A stretch of DNA of 64,000 bases from an uncultured Clostridia bacterium (GCA_937901125.1 CALCGT010000059.1:8562-72561); one strand, 5' to 3'; shown: positions 16,593 to 25,853, counted from the stretch's first letter. A program made the numbers and translations. Notes: a model not told the origin generated them from the letters alone.

Positions 16593-18101
16593 ATGGGGGA
16601 CGATATCAAACTTCGGGTTTCAAAAATTGAAAAATCTTTTCCGGGTGTAAAGGCGTTGGACAAAATTGACTTTACAGTTAGAAAAGGGACTGTACATGCG
16701 CTTTGTGGTGAAAATGGTGCAGGTAAGTCCACACTGATGAAAATCATTAACGGGATCTATAAACCCGATGCCGGCGAAATCTATATCGATGAACAGCCGG
16801 TAAAAATCAAAGATCCTATCAAAGCGAGATCCCTGGGGATCGCTATGATCGCACAGGAATTGAACTATGTACCTGAGATGTCTGTAGAAGAAAATATCTT
16901 CTTGGGACGTCTGCCTGTGGATAAGCTAGGCAGAGTTAAGTGGAGAGAAGTGCGGGAAAAAACAGTAAAACTGCTGCAAGACGAGCATCTCCCTTATAAA
17001 CCTACAGATAAGCTGAAAATGCTGACAACATCTGATATTCAGATGCTGGAGATCATGAAGGCTATCTCCAATGATGCATCCATCATCGTAATGGATGAAC
17101 CTACTTCCTCTATCACACAGAAAGAAGTAGAACTGCTGTTCAAGAAAATCGAGATCTTGAAGGCGAAGGGCTGTGCCATCATCTATATTTCCCATAAGAT
17201 GGATGAAGTATTCCGTATCGCTGATGATATTACAGTATTCCGTGATGGTACTGTAGTCAAGAGCATGCGGGCGGAAGATACGAATATCGACGAGGTCATC
17301 GCACTGATGGTAGGCCGTCGTATGGAAAATGTATATCCGAAAGAAGAGATCGAGATCGGCGAACCTCTGCTGGAGGTAGAAGGTCTGAAGAGTGGTCAGC
17401 TGTTCGAGGATGTTTCGTTCCATGTTGGCAAAGGTGAGATCGTTGGCTTTGCAGGTCTGGTCGGTGCCGGCCGTACAGAAGTAATGCGTACCTTGTTTGG
17501 TCTGGAACATATTGATGCTGGTACTGTAAAGGTACATGGCAAAGAGGTCGACATCAAAAGAGTATCTGACAGTACAAAAGCAGGCATGGTAATGCTGTCT
17601 GAAGACCGTCGTCGTTATGGTATCATTCCCATGAGAAGTGTTCGGGAAAACGCCAGCCTGTCCTCTTTGGAAAAATTCTTCTATGGCGGTCGTGCCCATA
17701 GAAGAGAAGAAGAGGAGATGGTTGCAAAATATTTTGAAAAAATGAGCGTGAAAACACCTTCTCAGGAAACAGCGATCCAGTCTCTGTCCGGTGGTAACCA
17801 GCAGAAAGTATTGCTGGCAAAATGGATGATGCGTGATCCTGAAGTCATGATCTTGGACGAACCTACAAGAGGGATTGACGTAGGTGCGAAATTTGAAATC
17901 TATAAACTGATGACTGAAGTGGCACAAGCAGGTAAAGCAGTAGTAATGGTTTCCTCTGAGCTGCCGGAATTGATCGGTATGTGTGACAGAATCTATGTTA
18001 TGAACCAGGGACATATCGCTGGTGAACTGAAACGAGAGGAATTCTCTCAGGAAGCGATCATGGTTTATGCTACTGGTACACATAGCATTATTCAGGAATA
18101 A
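16593..18101 (+). CDS. Sugar ABC transporter ATP-binding protein (RbsA/MglA type)
   Basis: A 502-residue protein with ATG 16593 after GGGAGG. Two ABC domains are fused in one chain, the hallmark of carbohydrate-uptake type 2 ATPases. Domain 1 (about 1-240) has the Walker A G-E-N-G-A-G-K-S and a degenerate signature. Domain 2 (about 255-495) has a poor Walker A (G-L-V-G-A-G-R-T), the signature L-S-G-G-N-Q-Q-K and Walker B V-M-I-L-D-E-P-T-R-G-I-D-V-G-A-K. It energises import through the permease encoded next. Substrate by homology is a pentose or related sugar; neighbours suggest a pentitol or D-xylulose precursor. Confidence 0.92.
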   Translation: MGDDIKLRVSKIEKSFPGVKALDKIDFTVRKGTVHALCGENGAGKSTLMKIINGIYKPDAGEIYIDEQPVKIKDPIKARSLGIAMIAQELNYVPEMSVEENIFLGRLPVDKLGRVKWREVREKTVKLLQDEHLPYKPTDKLKMLTTSDIQMLEIMKAISNDASIIVMDEPTSSITQKEVELLFKKIEILKAKGCAIIYISHKMDEVFRIADDITVFRDGTVVKSMRAEDTNIDEVIALMVGRRMENVYPKEEIEIGEPLLEVEGLKSGQLFEDVSFHVGKGEIVGFAGLVGAGRTEVMRTLFGLEHIDAGTVKVHGKEVDIKRVSDSTKAGMVMLSEDRRRYGIIPMRSVRENASLSSLEKFFYGGRAHRREEEEMVAKYFEKMSVKTPSQETAIQSLSGGNQQKVLLAKWMMRDPEVMILDEPTRGIDVGAKFEIYKLMTEVAQAGKAVVMVSSELPELIGMCDRIYVMNQGHIAGELKREEFSQEAIMVYATGTHSIIQE

Positions 18102-18119
18102 AAAAGGAGGAGATCTAAA

Positions 18120-19139
18120 GTGAAAAATAGTAAAGCTAGTCAATTGATGACGAAATACTCAATTTTCTTTGTTCTGTTGATAATGATCATCATTTCTACT
18201 TTGATGAACCCCAACTTCTTGAGCGGGAGAAACTTGACAAATATTGCTGTGCAGTTGGCAGTAGGCACGATTCTGGCCTATGGTGAAATGGTGCTGATCG
18301 TCAGCGGTCTGCTGGATCTGTCTTCCGGTGCGGTATTGGCTTTGGCCGGCGTATTGTCTGTCAGCGTTTATAAAACTACGGGCAATCTGCTGCTGGCTAT
18401 CATCGTTTCTCTCGTTGTTGCGATTATTTTCAATATGATCAACGCATTCTTTGTAGCAAACTTTGCGATGCCGGCCTTTATCGTGACCCTGGCAACGCAG
18501 ATGGCTGCCAGAGGTCTGGCTCTGCTGTATACATCCGGTCAGAATATTCTGCAGATTGGCAACTACGCAAAGCTGGGGCAGGGCAAGCTGGGTCCTGTTC
18601 CCATTCCTGTAATCTTTATGATCGTCGCCACTTTAGCGATCGCATACATAATGAACCACACCAAGCTGGGACGTTCCTTCTATGCTATCGGCGGTAATGA
18701 AGAAGCATCTATCGCTTCTGGTATCAATGTTGTAAAATCCAAATATCTGGCATTCCTGATCAATGGTGTTTTGGTTGGTATCGCTGGCGTATTGTTCATG
18801 GCTCGTGTAAACGCTGGCCTGCCCAATGGTGCGGTTGGTTACGAAATGGAAGGTCTGACAGCTGCCATCGTTGGTGGTACAAGCTTCTCCGGCGGTGTTG
18901 GTACAACATCCGGTACACTGATCGGTTCCTTCATCATCGGCTGTCTGAACAACATCATGAACCTGAAGGGCGTAGACTCCTATGTTCAGCAGGTTGTTAA
19001 GGGCGGTATCATCGTAGCGGCTGTTCTGTATGATACTCGTTTCAAAAACAAAAAAGCACCGAAAGTGATCCTGCAGAAAAAGGATGAAAATACGGATAAT
19101 ACAGAAAAGAAAGACGAAACACCTGCAGCAAAAGCATAA
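18120..19139 (+). CDS. Sugar ABC transporter permease (RbsC type)
   Basis: This 339-residue protein starts at GTG 18120, chosen by AAAGGAGGAG 10 bases upstream. It has about 9-10 membrane helices and the CUT2 permease pattern: an early N-L-T-N-I-A-V-Q, S-G-L-L-D-L-S-S-G-A-V-L-A-L-A-G, and G-R-S-F-Y-A-I-G-G-N-E-E-A-S-I-A-S-G-I-N near residue 190, the EAA-like loop that contacts the ATPase. A charged, lysine-rich cytoplasmic tail ends the protein. It is the second gene of the five-gene sugar operon. Confidence 0.92.
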   Translation: MKNSKASQLMTKYSIFFVLLIMIIISTLMNPNFLSGRNLTNIAVQLAVGTILAYGEMVLIVSGLLDLSSGAVLALAGVLSVSVYKTTGNLLLAIIVSLVVAIIFNMINAFFVANFAMPAFIVTLATQMAARGLALLYTSGQNILQIGNYAKLGQGKLGPVPIPVIFMIVATLAIAYIMNHTKLGRSFYAIGGNEEASIASGINVVKSKYLAFLINGVLVGIAGVLFMARVNAGLPNGAVGYEMEGLTAAIVGGTSFSGGVGTTSGTLIGSFIIGCLNNIMNLKGVDSYVQQVVKGGIIVAAVLYDTRFKNKKAPKVILQKKDENTDNTEKKDETPAAKA

Positions 19140-19238
19140 GCCTCATTTCCTTGCAAAGGCTTTTATTTGAGCATTCAAATTCAAATAGAGCAAAAATTTC
19201 TCACAAGAAAATTTCAAAAAAGAAAGGGAGAGAGTAAC

Positions 19239-20219
19239 ATGAAAAAGTATTTAGCAGCATTTATGGCACTGGCTATGGCAGCAACTGCACTGACAGGTTG
19301 TGGCGGTGGTGAAACAGCAACTGAAGAAACATCCGGTGATGTTTACAAAGTGGCTTATATCGCAAGAGCACAGTCCGACTCTTTCGCAGCATGGCTGGCA
19401 AACGAAATGGTAGCAGCAGCAGAACAGTATCCTGATATTGAACTGACTGTATTCGATGGCCAGGCTGACGATGCCAAGGAAAACGCAGCAATCGAAAATG
19501 CAATCGCTAACGGCTTCGATGCAGTTATCGTACAGCCCAACAACGGCGAAGCACAGAGACCTTATGTAGAACAGGTTGTAGCAGCTGGTCTGATTGCAAT
19601 CACAACAAACTCCAGAATCGCTGATATCGAAGGCGCATCCTCTGTTGATGCTGACCCTTACAAACAGGCTCAGGTAAACGCTGAACTGGCTCTGGAACAG
19701 GTTCCTGAAAATGCTAAAGTAGTTGTACTGAATGGTCCTTCTGGCAACTTCCACGCTGACGAAAGACGTGTTGCATGGCAGAAAGTATTCTTCGATGCAA
19801 GACCTGACGTAACAATCGTAGGCGAAGATTTTGCTAACTGGAACAAAGATGAAGCTATGGCTCTGATGGAAGACTGGACAATCGCTCACGGCGACATCGA
19901 TGCAGTTATCTCCATGAACGACAACATGGCTGCTGGTGCTCTGGAAGTAGTAAAAGACAACGACATGTACGACGATATGCTGGTATACGGCGTTGACGGT
20001 ACAGCAGAAGCTTGTCTGCTGATCGAAGAAGGCAGAATGACATCCACATGTCTGCAGTCCGCTATCGACCTGGCAGCTCTGAACCTGGAAACAGTACACA
20101 AACTGCTGACAGGCGAAGAAACACAGATCGACACAGATATCGCAGAAGTTCTGATCACAAAAGACAATGCAACAGAATATGTTGAAATGTACAGAGAAAG
20201 AGGCCAGATCACAGACTAA
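19239..20219 (+). CDS. Sugar ABC transporter substrate-binding lipoprotein (RbsB/YtfQ type)
   Basis: The start is ATG 19239 (AAGGGAGAGAG site); the open frame extends upstream but without a site. The 326-residue product begins with a lipoprotein signal ending L-T-G-C-G-G-G, so it is anchored at Cys 22 or close to it. The mature part is a type I periplasmic-binding fold: V-A-Y-I-A-R near the start, N-G-F-D-A-V-I-V-Q-P-N, and I-D-A-V-I-S-M-N-D-N-M-A-A-G-A. It captures the sugar for the permease. Codon use is strongly biased (GCA, GAA, ACA, CTG), as expected for high expression. A hairpin after it probably limits transcription of the downstream enzymes. Confidence 0.9.
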   Translation: MKKYLAAFMALAMAATALTGCGGGETATEETSGDVYKVAYIARAQSDSFAAWLANEMVAAAEQYPDIELTVFDGQADDAKENAAIENAIANGFDAVIVQPNNGEAQRPYVEQVVAAGLIAITTNSRIADIEGASSVDADPYKQAQVNAELALEQVPENAKVVVLNGPSGNFHADERRVAWQKVFFDARPDVTIVGEDFANWNKDEAMALMEDWTIAHGDIDAVISMNDNMAAGALEVVKDNDMYDDMLVYGVDGTAEACLLIEEGRMTSTCLQSAIDLAALNLETVHKLLTGEETQIDTDIAEVLITKDNATEYVEMYRERGQITD

Positions 20220-20282
20220 TTGCAGGTAATTACATAGTAATGTATACTGTGATTTTTGATTGATGTAATCTCGGATTTTTAG

Positions 20283-20325
20283 AGGTACCATTTTCGGTTC
20301 GGCCGGAGGTGGTACCTCCTTTTTT
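20283..20325 (+). terminator. Intra-operon terminator/attenuator after the binding protein
   Basis: AGGTACCA and TGGTACCT form an 8-base stem followed by CCTTTTTT, between binding protein and dehydrogenase. Such hairpins often keep binding-protein transcripts more abundant than downstream genes. Confidence 0.7.
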
Positions 20326-20469
20326 GGAATTCTTCCTGTTTGAAAGGCAGAAATATTGCATAATTTCTCTGATACTGGTATTATAAAAAGTACAGATTTG
20401 TATGAAAACAAATCCAATAGAAGGTATTTTCAAAAGATAATAGAATCAAGTGAAAGAGAGGAGATAAAA

Positions 20470-21504
20470 ATGAAAAATAGACAGGCATATATGGTAGGTC
20501 TGAACAAAATGGAAATTCGTGAAACAGCAGTGCCCGAACCTAAGGAAGGCGAAGTTCTGGTAAAAGTGGAATATGTTGGTATCTGCGGTTCCGATGTTCA
20601 TTATTTTAAAGACGGCAGATGCGGTGACTTCGTGGTTGACGGCGAACTGATGCTGGGTCATGAAGCTGGCGGTGTTGTTGTAAAAGTTGGTGAAGGCGTA
20701 ACAAATCTGTTGGAAGGCGATAAAGTTGCACTGGAACCCGGTATCACCTGCGGTCAGTGTGAATTCTGTAAATCCGGCAGATACAATCTGTGCCCCGATG
20801 TTGTATTCCTGGCTACACCTCCTGTACAGGGCTGTAACGAAGATTATATTACATTCCCTGCAAATATGTGCTTCAAACTGCCTGAAGGCATGACAACAAA
20901 AGAAGGTGCTCTGATTGAACCCTTTGCAGTTGGCCTGCACGCGGCAATGCAGGGCAAGGTTGGTATGGGTGACCAGTGCATCATTCTGGGCTCCGGCTGT
21001 ATCGGTCTGATGACACTGCTGGCTTGTAAGGCTTGCGGCGCTACAGACATCACAGTAGTAGATATGGCACAGAAACGTCTGGACTTTGCAATGGAACTGG
21101 GCGCAACTCGTGTCATCAATGCAAAGGAACAGGATGTTCTGAAAGTAGTAGAAGAACTGACAAACGGCGCCGGTATTGAAAAAGTATTTGAAACAGCCGG
21201 TTCTCCTGTAACCATTGCGCAGACGCCTTACCTGGTAAAAAATGGCGGTACCATCACTTTGGTTGGTCTGTCTGCAAACCCTGAAATTACATTCAACTTT
21301 GGTCAGATCATGGCAAAAGAAGCAAGAATCGAATCTGTATTCCGTTACAGAAATCTGTATAAGAAAGCAATTGCAGCAGCGGCAAACGGTCTGGATATTG
21401 GCAGAATCGCAACACACGAATTTCCATTCGAAAACATTCAGGAAGCTTATGAAGCTGCAATCAGAGATAAAGAAAATATCGTAAAAGCAGTCATCAAGCT
21501 GTAA
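20470..21504 (+). CDS. Zinc-dependent polyol (sorbitol/xylitol-type) dehydrogenase
   Basis: ATG 20470 follows AGAGAGGAGATA; 344 residues. This is a medium-chain dehydrogenase with catalytic zinc ligands in G-I-C-G-S-D-V-H-Y (Cys near 36) and G-H-E (near 60), and a structural zinc lobe with four cysteines (C-G-Q-C-E-F-C-K-S-G-R-Y-N-L-C). The Rossmann motif G-S-G-C-I-G-L is near 170, and the Asp after the second strand (V-V-D-M-A) indicates NAD+. It probably oxidises a pentitol such as xylitol or D-arabitol to a ketose. With the xylulokinase next door, D-xylulose is the likely product. The substrate is inferred from context. Confidence 0.85.
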   Translation: MKNRQAYMVGLNKMEIRETAVPEPKEGEVLVKVEYVGICGSDVHYFKDGRCGDFVVDGELMLGHEAGGVVVKVGEGVTNLLEGDKVALEPGITCGQCEFCKSGRYNLCPDVVFLATPPVQGCNEDYITFPANMCFKLPEGMTTKEGALIEPFAVGLHAAMQGKVGMGDQCIILGSGCIGLMTLLACKACGATDITVVDMAQKRLDFAMELGATRVINAKEQDVLKVVEELTNGAGIEKVFETAGSPVTIAQTPYLVKNGGTITLVGLSANPEITFNFGQIMAKEARIESVFRYRNLYKKAIAAAANGLDIGRIATHEFPFENIQEAYEAAIRDKENIVKAVIKL

Positions 21505-21528
21505 TCTCCACAGAATGGCGGTGTAACT

Positions 21529-23052
21529 ATGGAATATTTACTGGGTATTGACATTGGCACTTCTGGCACAAAGACAGTCCTCTTTGATAGAGATGCCAAT
21601 CCTATCACAGCAAAAACCTTTGAATACCCTCTTTATCAGGAGCAGAACGGCTGGGCAGAGCAGGAGCCCAACGATTGGTGGGACGCTGTTGTGAAAGGCG
21701 TGCAGTGCGTGCTGCAGGATTCCGGTGTGGCTTCCTCGGATATCAAAGGCATTGGCCTTTCCGGTCAGATGCATGGTCTGGTCATGCTGAATGAAAATGG
21801 TGAAGTGCTGAGACGCTCTATCATCTGGTGCGACCAGAGAACAGGTGAAGAAGTAGAAGATATGAACCGTATGATCGGTGCGGAAAAGATTATTCAGATT
21901 ACAGCAAACCCTGCGGTAACAGGCTTCACAGCAGCGAAGATCCTGTGGGTGAAAAAGCACGAACCTGAACTCTATGCAAAATGTGCCCATATCCTGCTGC
22001 CGAAAGACTATATCCGTTATAAACTGACTGGCGAATATGCCACAGAAGTATCCGATGCTTCCGGTATGCAGTTGATGGATGTTGCAAAGCGTACATGGTC
22101 GGATGAGATTTTGGAAGGTCTGGGGATCGAGAAAAAGCTATTGGGGAAAATGTATGAATCCCAAGAAGTGACAGGCACGGTACACAAAGAAGCAGCGGCT
22201 TTGACAGGCTTGGCGGAAGGTACCATCGTTGTGGGCGGTGCTGGGGATAACCCTGCGGCAGCCATCGGTACCGGTATCGTTTCTCAGGGCAAAGCCTTTA
22301 CTACCATTGGTACCTCTGCGGTGGTTTATGCTGTATCCGACCAGATGGCACTGGACCCCAAGGGCAGAGTGCACACCCTTTGCGCTTCTGTTCCTGGCAA
22401 ATGGACAGTAATGAGCTGCACACAGGCGGCGGGTCTGTCCTTCCAGTGGCTGAGAAATAATGTCTGCACGCCTGAAATGGCAGAAGCGGCGGAAAAAGGC
22501 GTTGACCCTTATGAGATCATGACAGCGGAAGCGGCACAGGTGCCGATCGGCTCTGAAAAACTGCTGTATTTGCCTTATCTGATGGGGGAACGTTCTCCTC
22601 ATCCTGACCCTGATTGCCGTGGTGTATTTTTCGGCTTGTCCGCAATGCACCAGAGACCTCATCTGATCCGTTCTGTTCTGGAGGGCATCTCTTTCTCCCA
22701 GTGGGAATGTGTAGAGGTATTCCGTGAAATGGGCGTGCCCATCGAAGACATGATGATCTGCGGCGGCGGCGGGAGAAGCCCCTTCTGGAGACAGATGCTG
22801 GCAGATATGTATGGCTGTCCCGTCAGCACAGTGCAGTCCGACCAAGGCGGTGCATTAGGTGCGGCCATTTTGGCTGGTGTAGGTGCAGGTATTTATCCTG
22901 ACTTGGAAACTGCATGTAATGAACTGGTGCGAAAAAAAGACGTTTCCCAGCCGGATATGGCGGCAAACGGCGAATATGCGAAGTTCTTCACATTGTATAA
23001 AGACGTGTACAAAACACTGTTCAGCAACTTCAAAGAACTGAAAAATATCTAA
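21529..23052 (+). CDS. xylB: Xylulokinase
   Basis: A 507-residue FGGY kinase. The start ATG 21529 has a modest GGCGGTG site. N-terminal phosphate-binding motif G-I-D-I-G-T-S-G-T-K; G-L-S-G-Q-M-H-G-L near residue 76, typical of xylulokinases; W-C-D-Q-R-T near 101; and the C-terminal ATP motif G-G-G-G-R-S-P-F-W-R-Q. It phosphorylates D-xylulose to xylulose 5-phosphate for the pentose phosphate pathway. As the last gene of the operon it is followed by a strong terminator. Confidence 0.93.
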   Translation: MEYLLGIDIGTSGTKTVLFDRDANPITAKTFEYPLYQEQNGWAEQEPNDWWDAVVKGVQCVLQDSGVASSDIKGIGLSGQMHGLVMLNENGEVLRRSIIWCDQRTGEEVEDMNRMIGAEKIIQITANPAVTGFTAAKILWVKKHEPELYAKCAHILLPKDYIRYKLTGEYATEVSDASGMQLMDVAKRTWSDEILEGLGIEKKLLGKMYESQEVTGTVHKEAAALTGLAEGTIVVGGAGDNPAAAIGTGIVSQGKAFTTIGTSAVVYAVSDQMALDPKGRVHTLCASVPGKWTVMSCTQAAGLSFQWLRNNVCTPEMAEAAEKGVDPYEIMTAEAAQVPIGSEKLLYLPYLMGERSPHPDPDCRGVFFGLSAMHQRPHLIRSVLEGISFSQWECVEVFREMGVPIEDMMICGGGGRSPFWRQMLADMYGCPVSTVQSDQGGALGAAILAGVGAGIYPDLETACNELVRKKDVSQPDMAANGEYAKFFTLYKDVYKTLFSNFKELKNI

Positions 23053-23063
23053 GAGTTCAATGG

Positions 23064-23093
23064 GCTCCGATCCGTAAGGATCGGGGCTTTTTT
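23064..23093 (+). terminator. Terminator of the sugar operon
   Basis: GCTCCGATCC and GGATCGGGGC pair over a GTAA loop, followed by six T. Confidence 0.92.
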
Positions 23094-23131
23094 CTTTTCA
23101 AAAAATTCAGGACTTTTTAAGAAACTGTTTC

Positions 23132-23160
23132 TTGATTCTTACGTTCTCCTTCCTTATAAT
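23132..23160 (+). promoter_or_regulatory. Promoter for the L,D-transpeptidase gene
   Basis: TTGATT (23132-23137), a 17-base spacer and TATAAT (23155-23160), 60 bases upstream of the start. Confidence 0.75.
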
Positions 23161-23220
23161 ACATAATGAGAAGAAATAGAAAGTTCTGACAAATACTTTT
23201 TGAATAAAAGGAGAATGGAA

Positions 23221-24213
23221 ATGAAAAAACAGATCTTTGGGGCTTTGCTTTTTTGCCTGATGCTGTTTTGCTTTGCGGGGACAGCAATGGCGGCGGAAAA
23301 GGACGAGCATCCTTATTACATAACGGTAAACCTGACAGACAACATCGTGACGGTTTATGAAAAGGATGCAGCGGGGGAATACACGGTTCCCATCAAGGCA
23401 TTTTATTGCAGCGGCGGGGAATCTACGCCGGAGGGCACCTTCCAGACCATTGAAAAATATGAATGGAGAGCGTTGTTTGGGGATGTATGGGGGCAGTATG
23501 CCACACGTATCACCGGGCATTATCTGTTCCATTCTGTGCCTTATCTGGAAAAGGACAAGACTACATTGGAATATGATGAATACAACAAGCTGGGGTCTAC
23601 AGCTTCCGCAGGCTGTATTCGCCTGTGTGTGAAGGATGTAAAATGGATCTATGATAATTGTCCTATTGGCACCGCTGTGAAAATGTACCGTGGGAATGTG
23701 GAAGAACCTTTGCAGCCCACGCCTGCGAAGAAGATCAATACCGCAGACCTGAAACGCCGTGGCTGGGACCCTACAGACCCTGATCCTGCCAACCCCTGGA
23801 GAAAGGGAGAACTGCGGGAAATGACAGTGCAGCCTTCTTTGCTGGGCAGCATTGTGAAGGCGTACCATGAAAACAATACCTATTACCTGACGGCGGAGGA
23901 TGGAAAGAAACTATTCTCCCATCTGGGTATGGCATTGAGTCTGCCGGAAGCTGCAGGACAAGTTGTTGATGATGAAATAAAAGTTTTTTATAAAGGAACA
24001 GAACACCAGCTTTCCTGCCGTGTGAAAGAGGGTACCGTATATTATAAAATGAGGGATCTGGCGACAATGGTCTGTGCGGAGATGACCTGGAACAATGACA
24101 CCCAGGAAATCGGGATTTTCTATGGTGGGAATACGATCACTGTCAGCCCTGCGCCCTTGGTCCGTGATGGGGTATCTTTCCCTGCGCAGATTGCGTCCTT
24201 CTTTGGGGCATAA
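23221..24213 (+). CDS. Secreted L,D-transpeptidase (YkuD) with copper-amine-oxidase-like domain
   Basis: ATG 23221 is preferred because AAGGAG lies 7 bases before it; in-frame ATG 23215 is too close to the site. The 330-residue product has a signal peptide (hydrophobic 5-20, cleavage after A-M-A-A). Residues about 35-160 form a YkuD domain; the catalytic motif is S-A-G-C-I-R, with a His in G-H-Y-L-F-H-S. It should make 3-3 peptidoglycan cross-links or attach proteins to the wall. The last 100 residues resemble the copper amine oxidase N-terminal-like stalk domain common in clostridial envelope proteins. The next gene carries a similar domain. Confidence 0.88.
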   Translation: MKKQIFGALLFCLMLFCFAGTAMAAEKDEHPYYITVNLTDNIVTVYEKDAAGEYTVPIKAFYCSGGESTPEGTFQTIEKYEWRALFGDVWGQYATRITGHYLFHSVPYLEKDKTTLEYDEYNKLGSTASAGCIRLCVKDVKWIYDNCPIGTAVKMYRGNVEEPLQPTPAKKINTADLKRRGWDPTDPDPANPWRKGELREMTVQPSLLGSIVKAYHENNTYYLTAEDGKKLFSHLGMALSLPEAAGQVVDDEIKVFYKGTEHQLSCRVKEGTVYYKMRDLATMVCAEMTWNNDTQEIGIFYGGNTITVSPAPLVRDGVSFPAQIASFFGA

Positions 24214-24235
24214 AAGTTGATTTTTCATGGAAAGA

Positions 24236-24264
24236 TTGCAATTTGTCCTGTAGTATGGTATGCT
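24236..24264 (+). promoter_or_regulatory. Promoter for the downstream envelope protein
   Basis: TTGCAA (24236-24241), 17 bases, TATGCT (24259-24264), 30 bases upstream of the start codon. Confidence 0.65.
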
Positions 24265-24294
24265 TTCTGAGTTAAGACAGAAAGAGGGAAAAAC

Positions 24295-25314
24295 ATGACA
24301 TTTAAAAAAGTTTCGGTTATAACGATTGCGGGGGCTGCCCTGCTGGCGGGTGCCATTGGTATCGCCATCAGCCTGACAAGCCCCAACGAAATAGAAATAG
24401 AAGTCCCTGAGACGCCTGTGGAGCAGGAGATGGAACTTTCGGAAGACGGCATCAAGACTCTGGAAAATATGGAAAATATGCCCATTTATTTTGATGATTC
24501 CGAGGTACTGCTGTTGCCCTTGCGAAACGTAATGGAAGGGCTGGGCGGTTCTGTAAAATGGGATGCGGAGACTAGAGCTGTAGAGGTTTCCTACCGTGGC
24601 AGAACCCTGGCGATGCAGCCCGGTGAAAAAGACGCAATGCTGAATGGCTTTGAAGTGACACTGCCCCAGGGGGTAGAAATGATTAATGGCTGCCTGTATG
24701 CCGATGAAAAGCTGATCTCTGCGTATTACACAGGGGAAGTGGCATTCAACCGAGAGACTAGACAGGTGACTCTGCAGACGAAGGACAGCACGGTGCCTTT
24801 GCTGGCGGTGAAGGAATTTTTCGGTGAAAAGGATGGCAGAAGCTATCAGGTGGAGGTGCCTGTTATCGTTGGTCTGAATGACAGCAATTTCGAAAAGAAT
24901 CTGAATAAAAGCATGATGGAAAAAATGCAGGCGTATGTAGAAACATACCTGGCGGCAGAAGAACAAAGCGGGAAGCTGCAGCTGACTATGCAGACGGGTA
25001 TGTGTACGAAGGATTTCCTGTCCTTCTGGTGGGAAGGCACGGAAGATGGCGTTTCTGTAAAGATGGCGGAAAATATCGATCTGCTGGGGCAGAAAACCGT
25101 GTCACTGGCAGATCTGCTGGAGGAAGTATCTCTGAAAGAAGTGAAAACATTTGCAGGAGAAGGCTGGATGGCAGAGCATTTCTTCCTGACTTCCGAAGGC
25201 GGGCTGGTTCTGCTGAAGGGCAGCAAGGAAGGCGGCTTGGAATTGCATTATTGGACAACAGAAGGCAAACAGCTTGTCTGGAAGGATGCCTATAAGGAAT
25301 TGTTCCAGAAATAA
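24295..25314 (+). CDS. Membrane-anchored protein with stalk-like domain and DUF3298-like domain
   Basis: A 339-residue protein (ATG 24295). Residues 8-30 form one hydrophobic segment without a clear signal-peptidase site, so it is probably an N-terminally anchored extracytoplasmic protein. Residues about 55-165 resemble the copper amine oxidase N-terminal-like domain (V-L-L-L-P-L-R-N-V-M-E-G-L-G-G and V-K-W-D-A-E-T-R-A-V-E-V). The C-terminal 170 residues (V-P-V-I-V-G-L-N-D-S-N-F-E-K-N-L-N) fit DUF3298/RsiV-like domains that can bind wall components. Its partner upstream is the L,D-transpeptidase, so a cell-wall role is likely. Exact function unknown. Confidence 0.7.
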   Translation: MTFKKVSVITIAGAALLAGAIGIAISLTSPNEIEIEVPETPVEQEMELSEDGIKTLENMENMPIYFDDSEVLLLPLRNVMEGLGGSVKWDAETRAVEVSYRGRTLAMQPGEKDAMLNGFEVTLPQGVEMINGCLYADEKLISAYYTGEVAFNRETRQVTLQTKDSTVPLLAVKEFFGEKDGRSYQVEVPVIVGLNDSNFEKNLNKSMMEKMQAYVETYLAAEEQSGKLQLTMQTGMCTKDFLSFWWEGTEDGVSVKMAENIDLLGQKTVSLADLLEEVSLKEVKTFAGEGWMAEHFFLTSEGGLVLLKGSKEGGLELHYWTTEGKQLVWKDAYKELFQK

Positions 25315-25329
25315 AACAGAAAAAGACTG

Positions 25330-25365
25330 GAAAGAGAGCGAGAATGGATCTTCGCTCTCTTTTTT
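25330..25365 (+). terminator. Terminator after the envelope gene
   Basis: AGAGAGCGA and TCGCTCTCT pair across a short loop and are followed by TTTTTT. Confidence 0.9.
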
Positions 25366-25437
25366 GATGTAAGGAGAGCAGATGATGCACAAGGTGGAAT
25401 CCACTTACAGATAGGGTTTATTTGGCAGGAAACAAAA

Positions 25438-25473
25438 AAGAGATGTCTGAATTTTGGAAATCAGACATCTCTT
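25438..25473 (-). terminator. Strong hairpin, terminator-like on the minus strand
   Basis: A 13-base perfect stem (AAGAGATGTCTGA/TCAGACATCTCTT) with a 10-base loop. On the minus strand it ends in TTTTTTG, so it would stop leftward transcription. No convincing leftward gene is visible. Confidence 0.55.
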
Positions 25474-25474
25474 C

Positions 25475-25594
25475 TTGTTGCATTGCAACTTTTTTTGTAT
25501 GATTTTTGCAGAAAAAAGATGGATTTTCGCAGATATGTTCATGTATAAATACACTGTATACACCCTGTTCGTTTTTTTCTTAACGAACTTTTTT
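25475..25594 (+). ncRNA. Candidate small RNA transcription unit
   Basis: TTGTTG (25475-25480), a 17-base spacer and TATGAT (25498-25503) form a possible promoter. About 65 bases on, GTTCGTT and AACGAAC form a hairpin followed by TTTTTT (25567-25594). No reading frame between them is convincing. A transcript of about 85 bases is predicted; this is inference from signals only. Confidence 0.35.
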
Positions 25595-25638
25595 GCGTGG
25601 GGGATTAAAAAGTATAAATTTTTGTACAAAATTCAATC

Positions 25639-25649
25639 TTGTCAGACAA
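25639..25649. promoter_or_regulatory. Palindrome TTGTCAGACAA, upstream copy (GntR/FadR-type operator)
   Basis: A perfect 11-base palindrome of the TNGTNNNACNA type recognised by FadR-subfamily GntR regulators such as PdhR and LldR. It lies 130 bases upstream of the nifJ -35 box and is repeated exactly at 25854. Confidence 0.5.
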
Positions 25650-25778
25650 TAAAATGAAGGTAGAACAACAAAATAAAATAAAAATGCATAAAAATATTTA
25701 TAAAAACATAGATATAAACAGAAAATATAACAAAAGGTATCTTGTTAGAAACATAACGGGTGTTTTTTCATTTTGCTG

Positions 25779-25807
25779 TTGAAAAGAAAATGAATTGATT
25801 GTATAAT
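25779..25807 (+). promoter_or_regulatory. nifJ promoter
   Basis: TTGAAA (25779-25784) and a perfect TATAAT (25802-25807) separated by 17 bases. The untranslated leader is about 175 bases. Confidence 0.8.
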
Positions 25808-25853
25808 AATCAAGTAAAAAATCCCGTTTCACGTTTCCAGGAGAATGGACTGA

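Noticed and set aside
25454..25657. 67-residue frame in the gap before nifJ
   Set aside because: It has no ribosome binding site, runs through two hairpins, and its Phe/Lys/Tyr composition just reflects AT-rich DNA.
25742..25759. Possible Rex operator TTGTTA-GAAACA-TAACGG upstream of nifJ
   Set aside because: Only about half of the conserved positions of each arm fit; the downstream half lacks the CAA end. Too weak to list.
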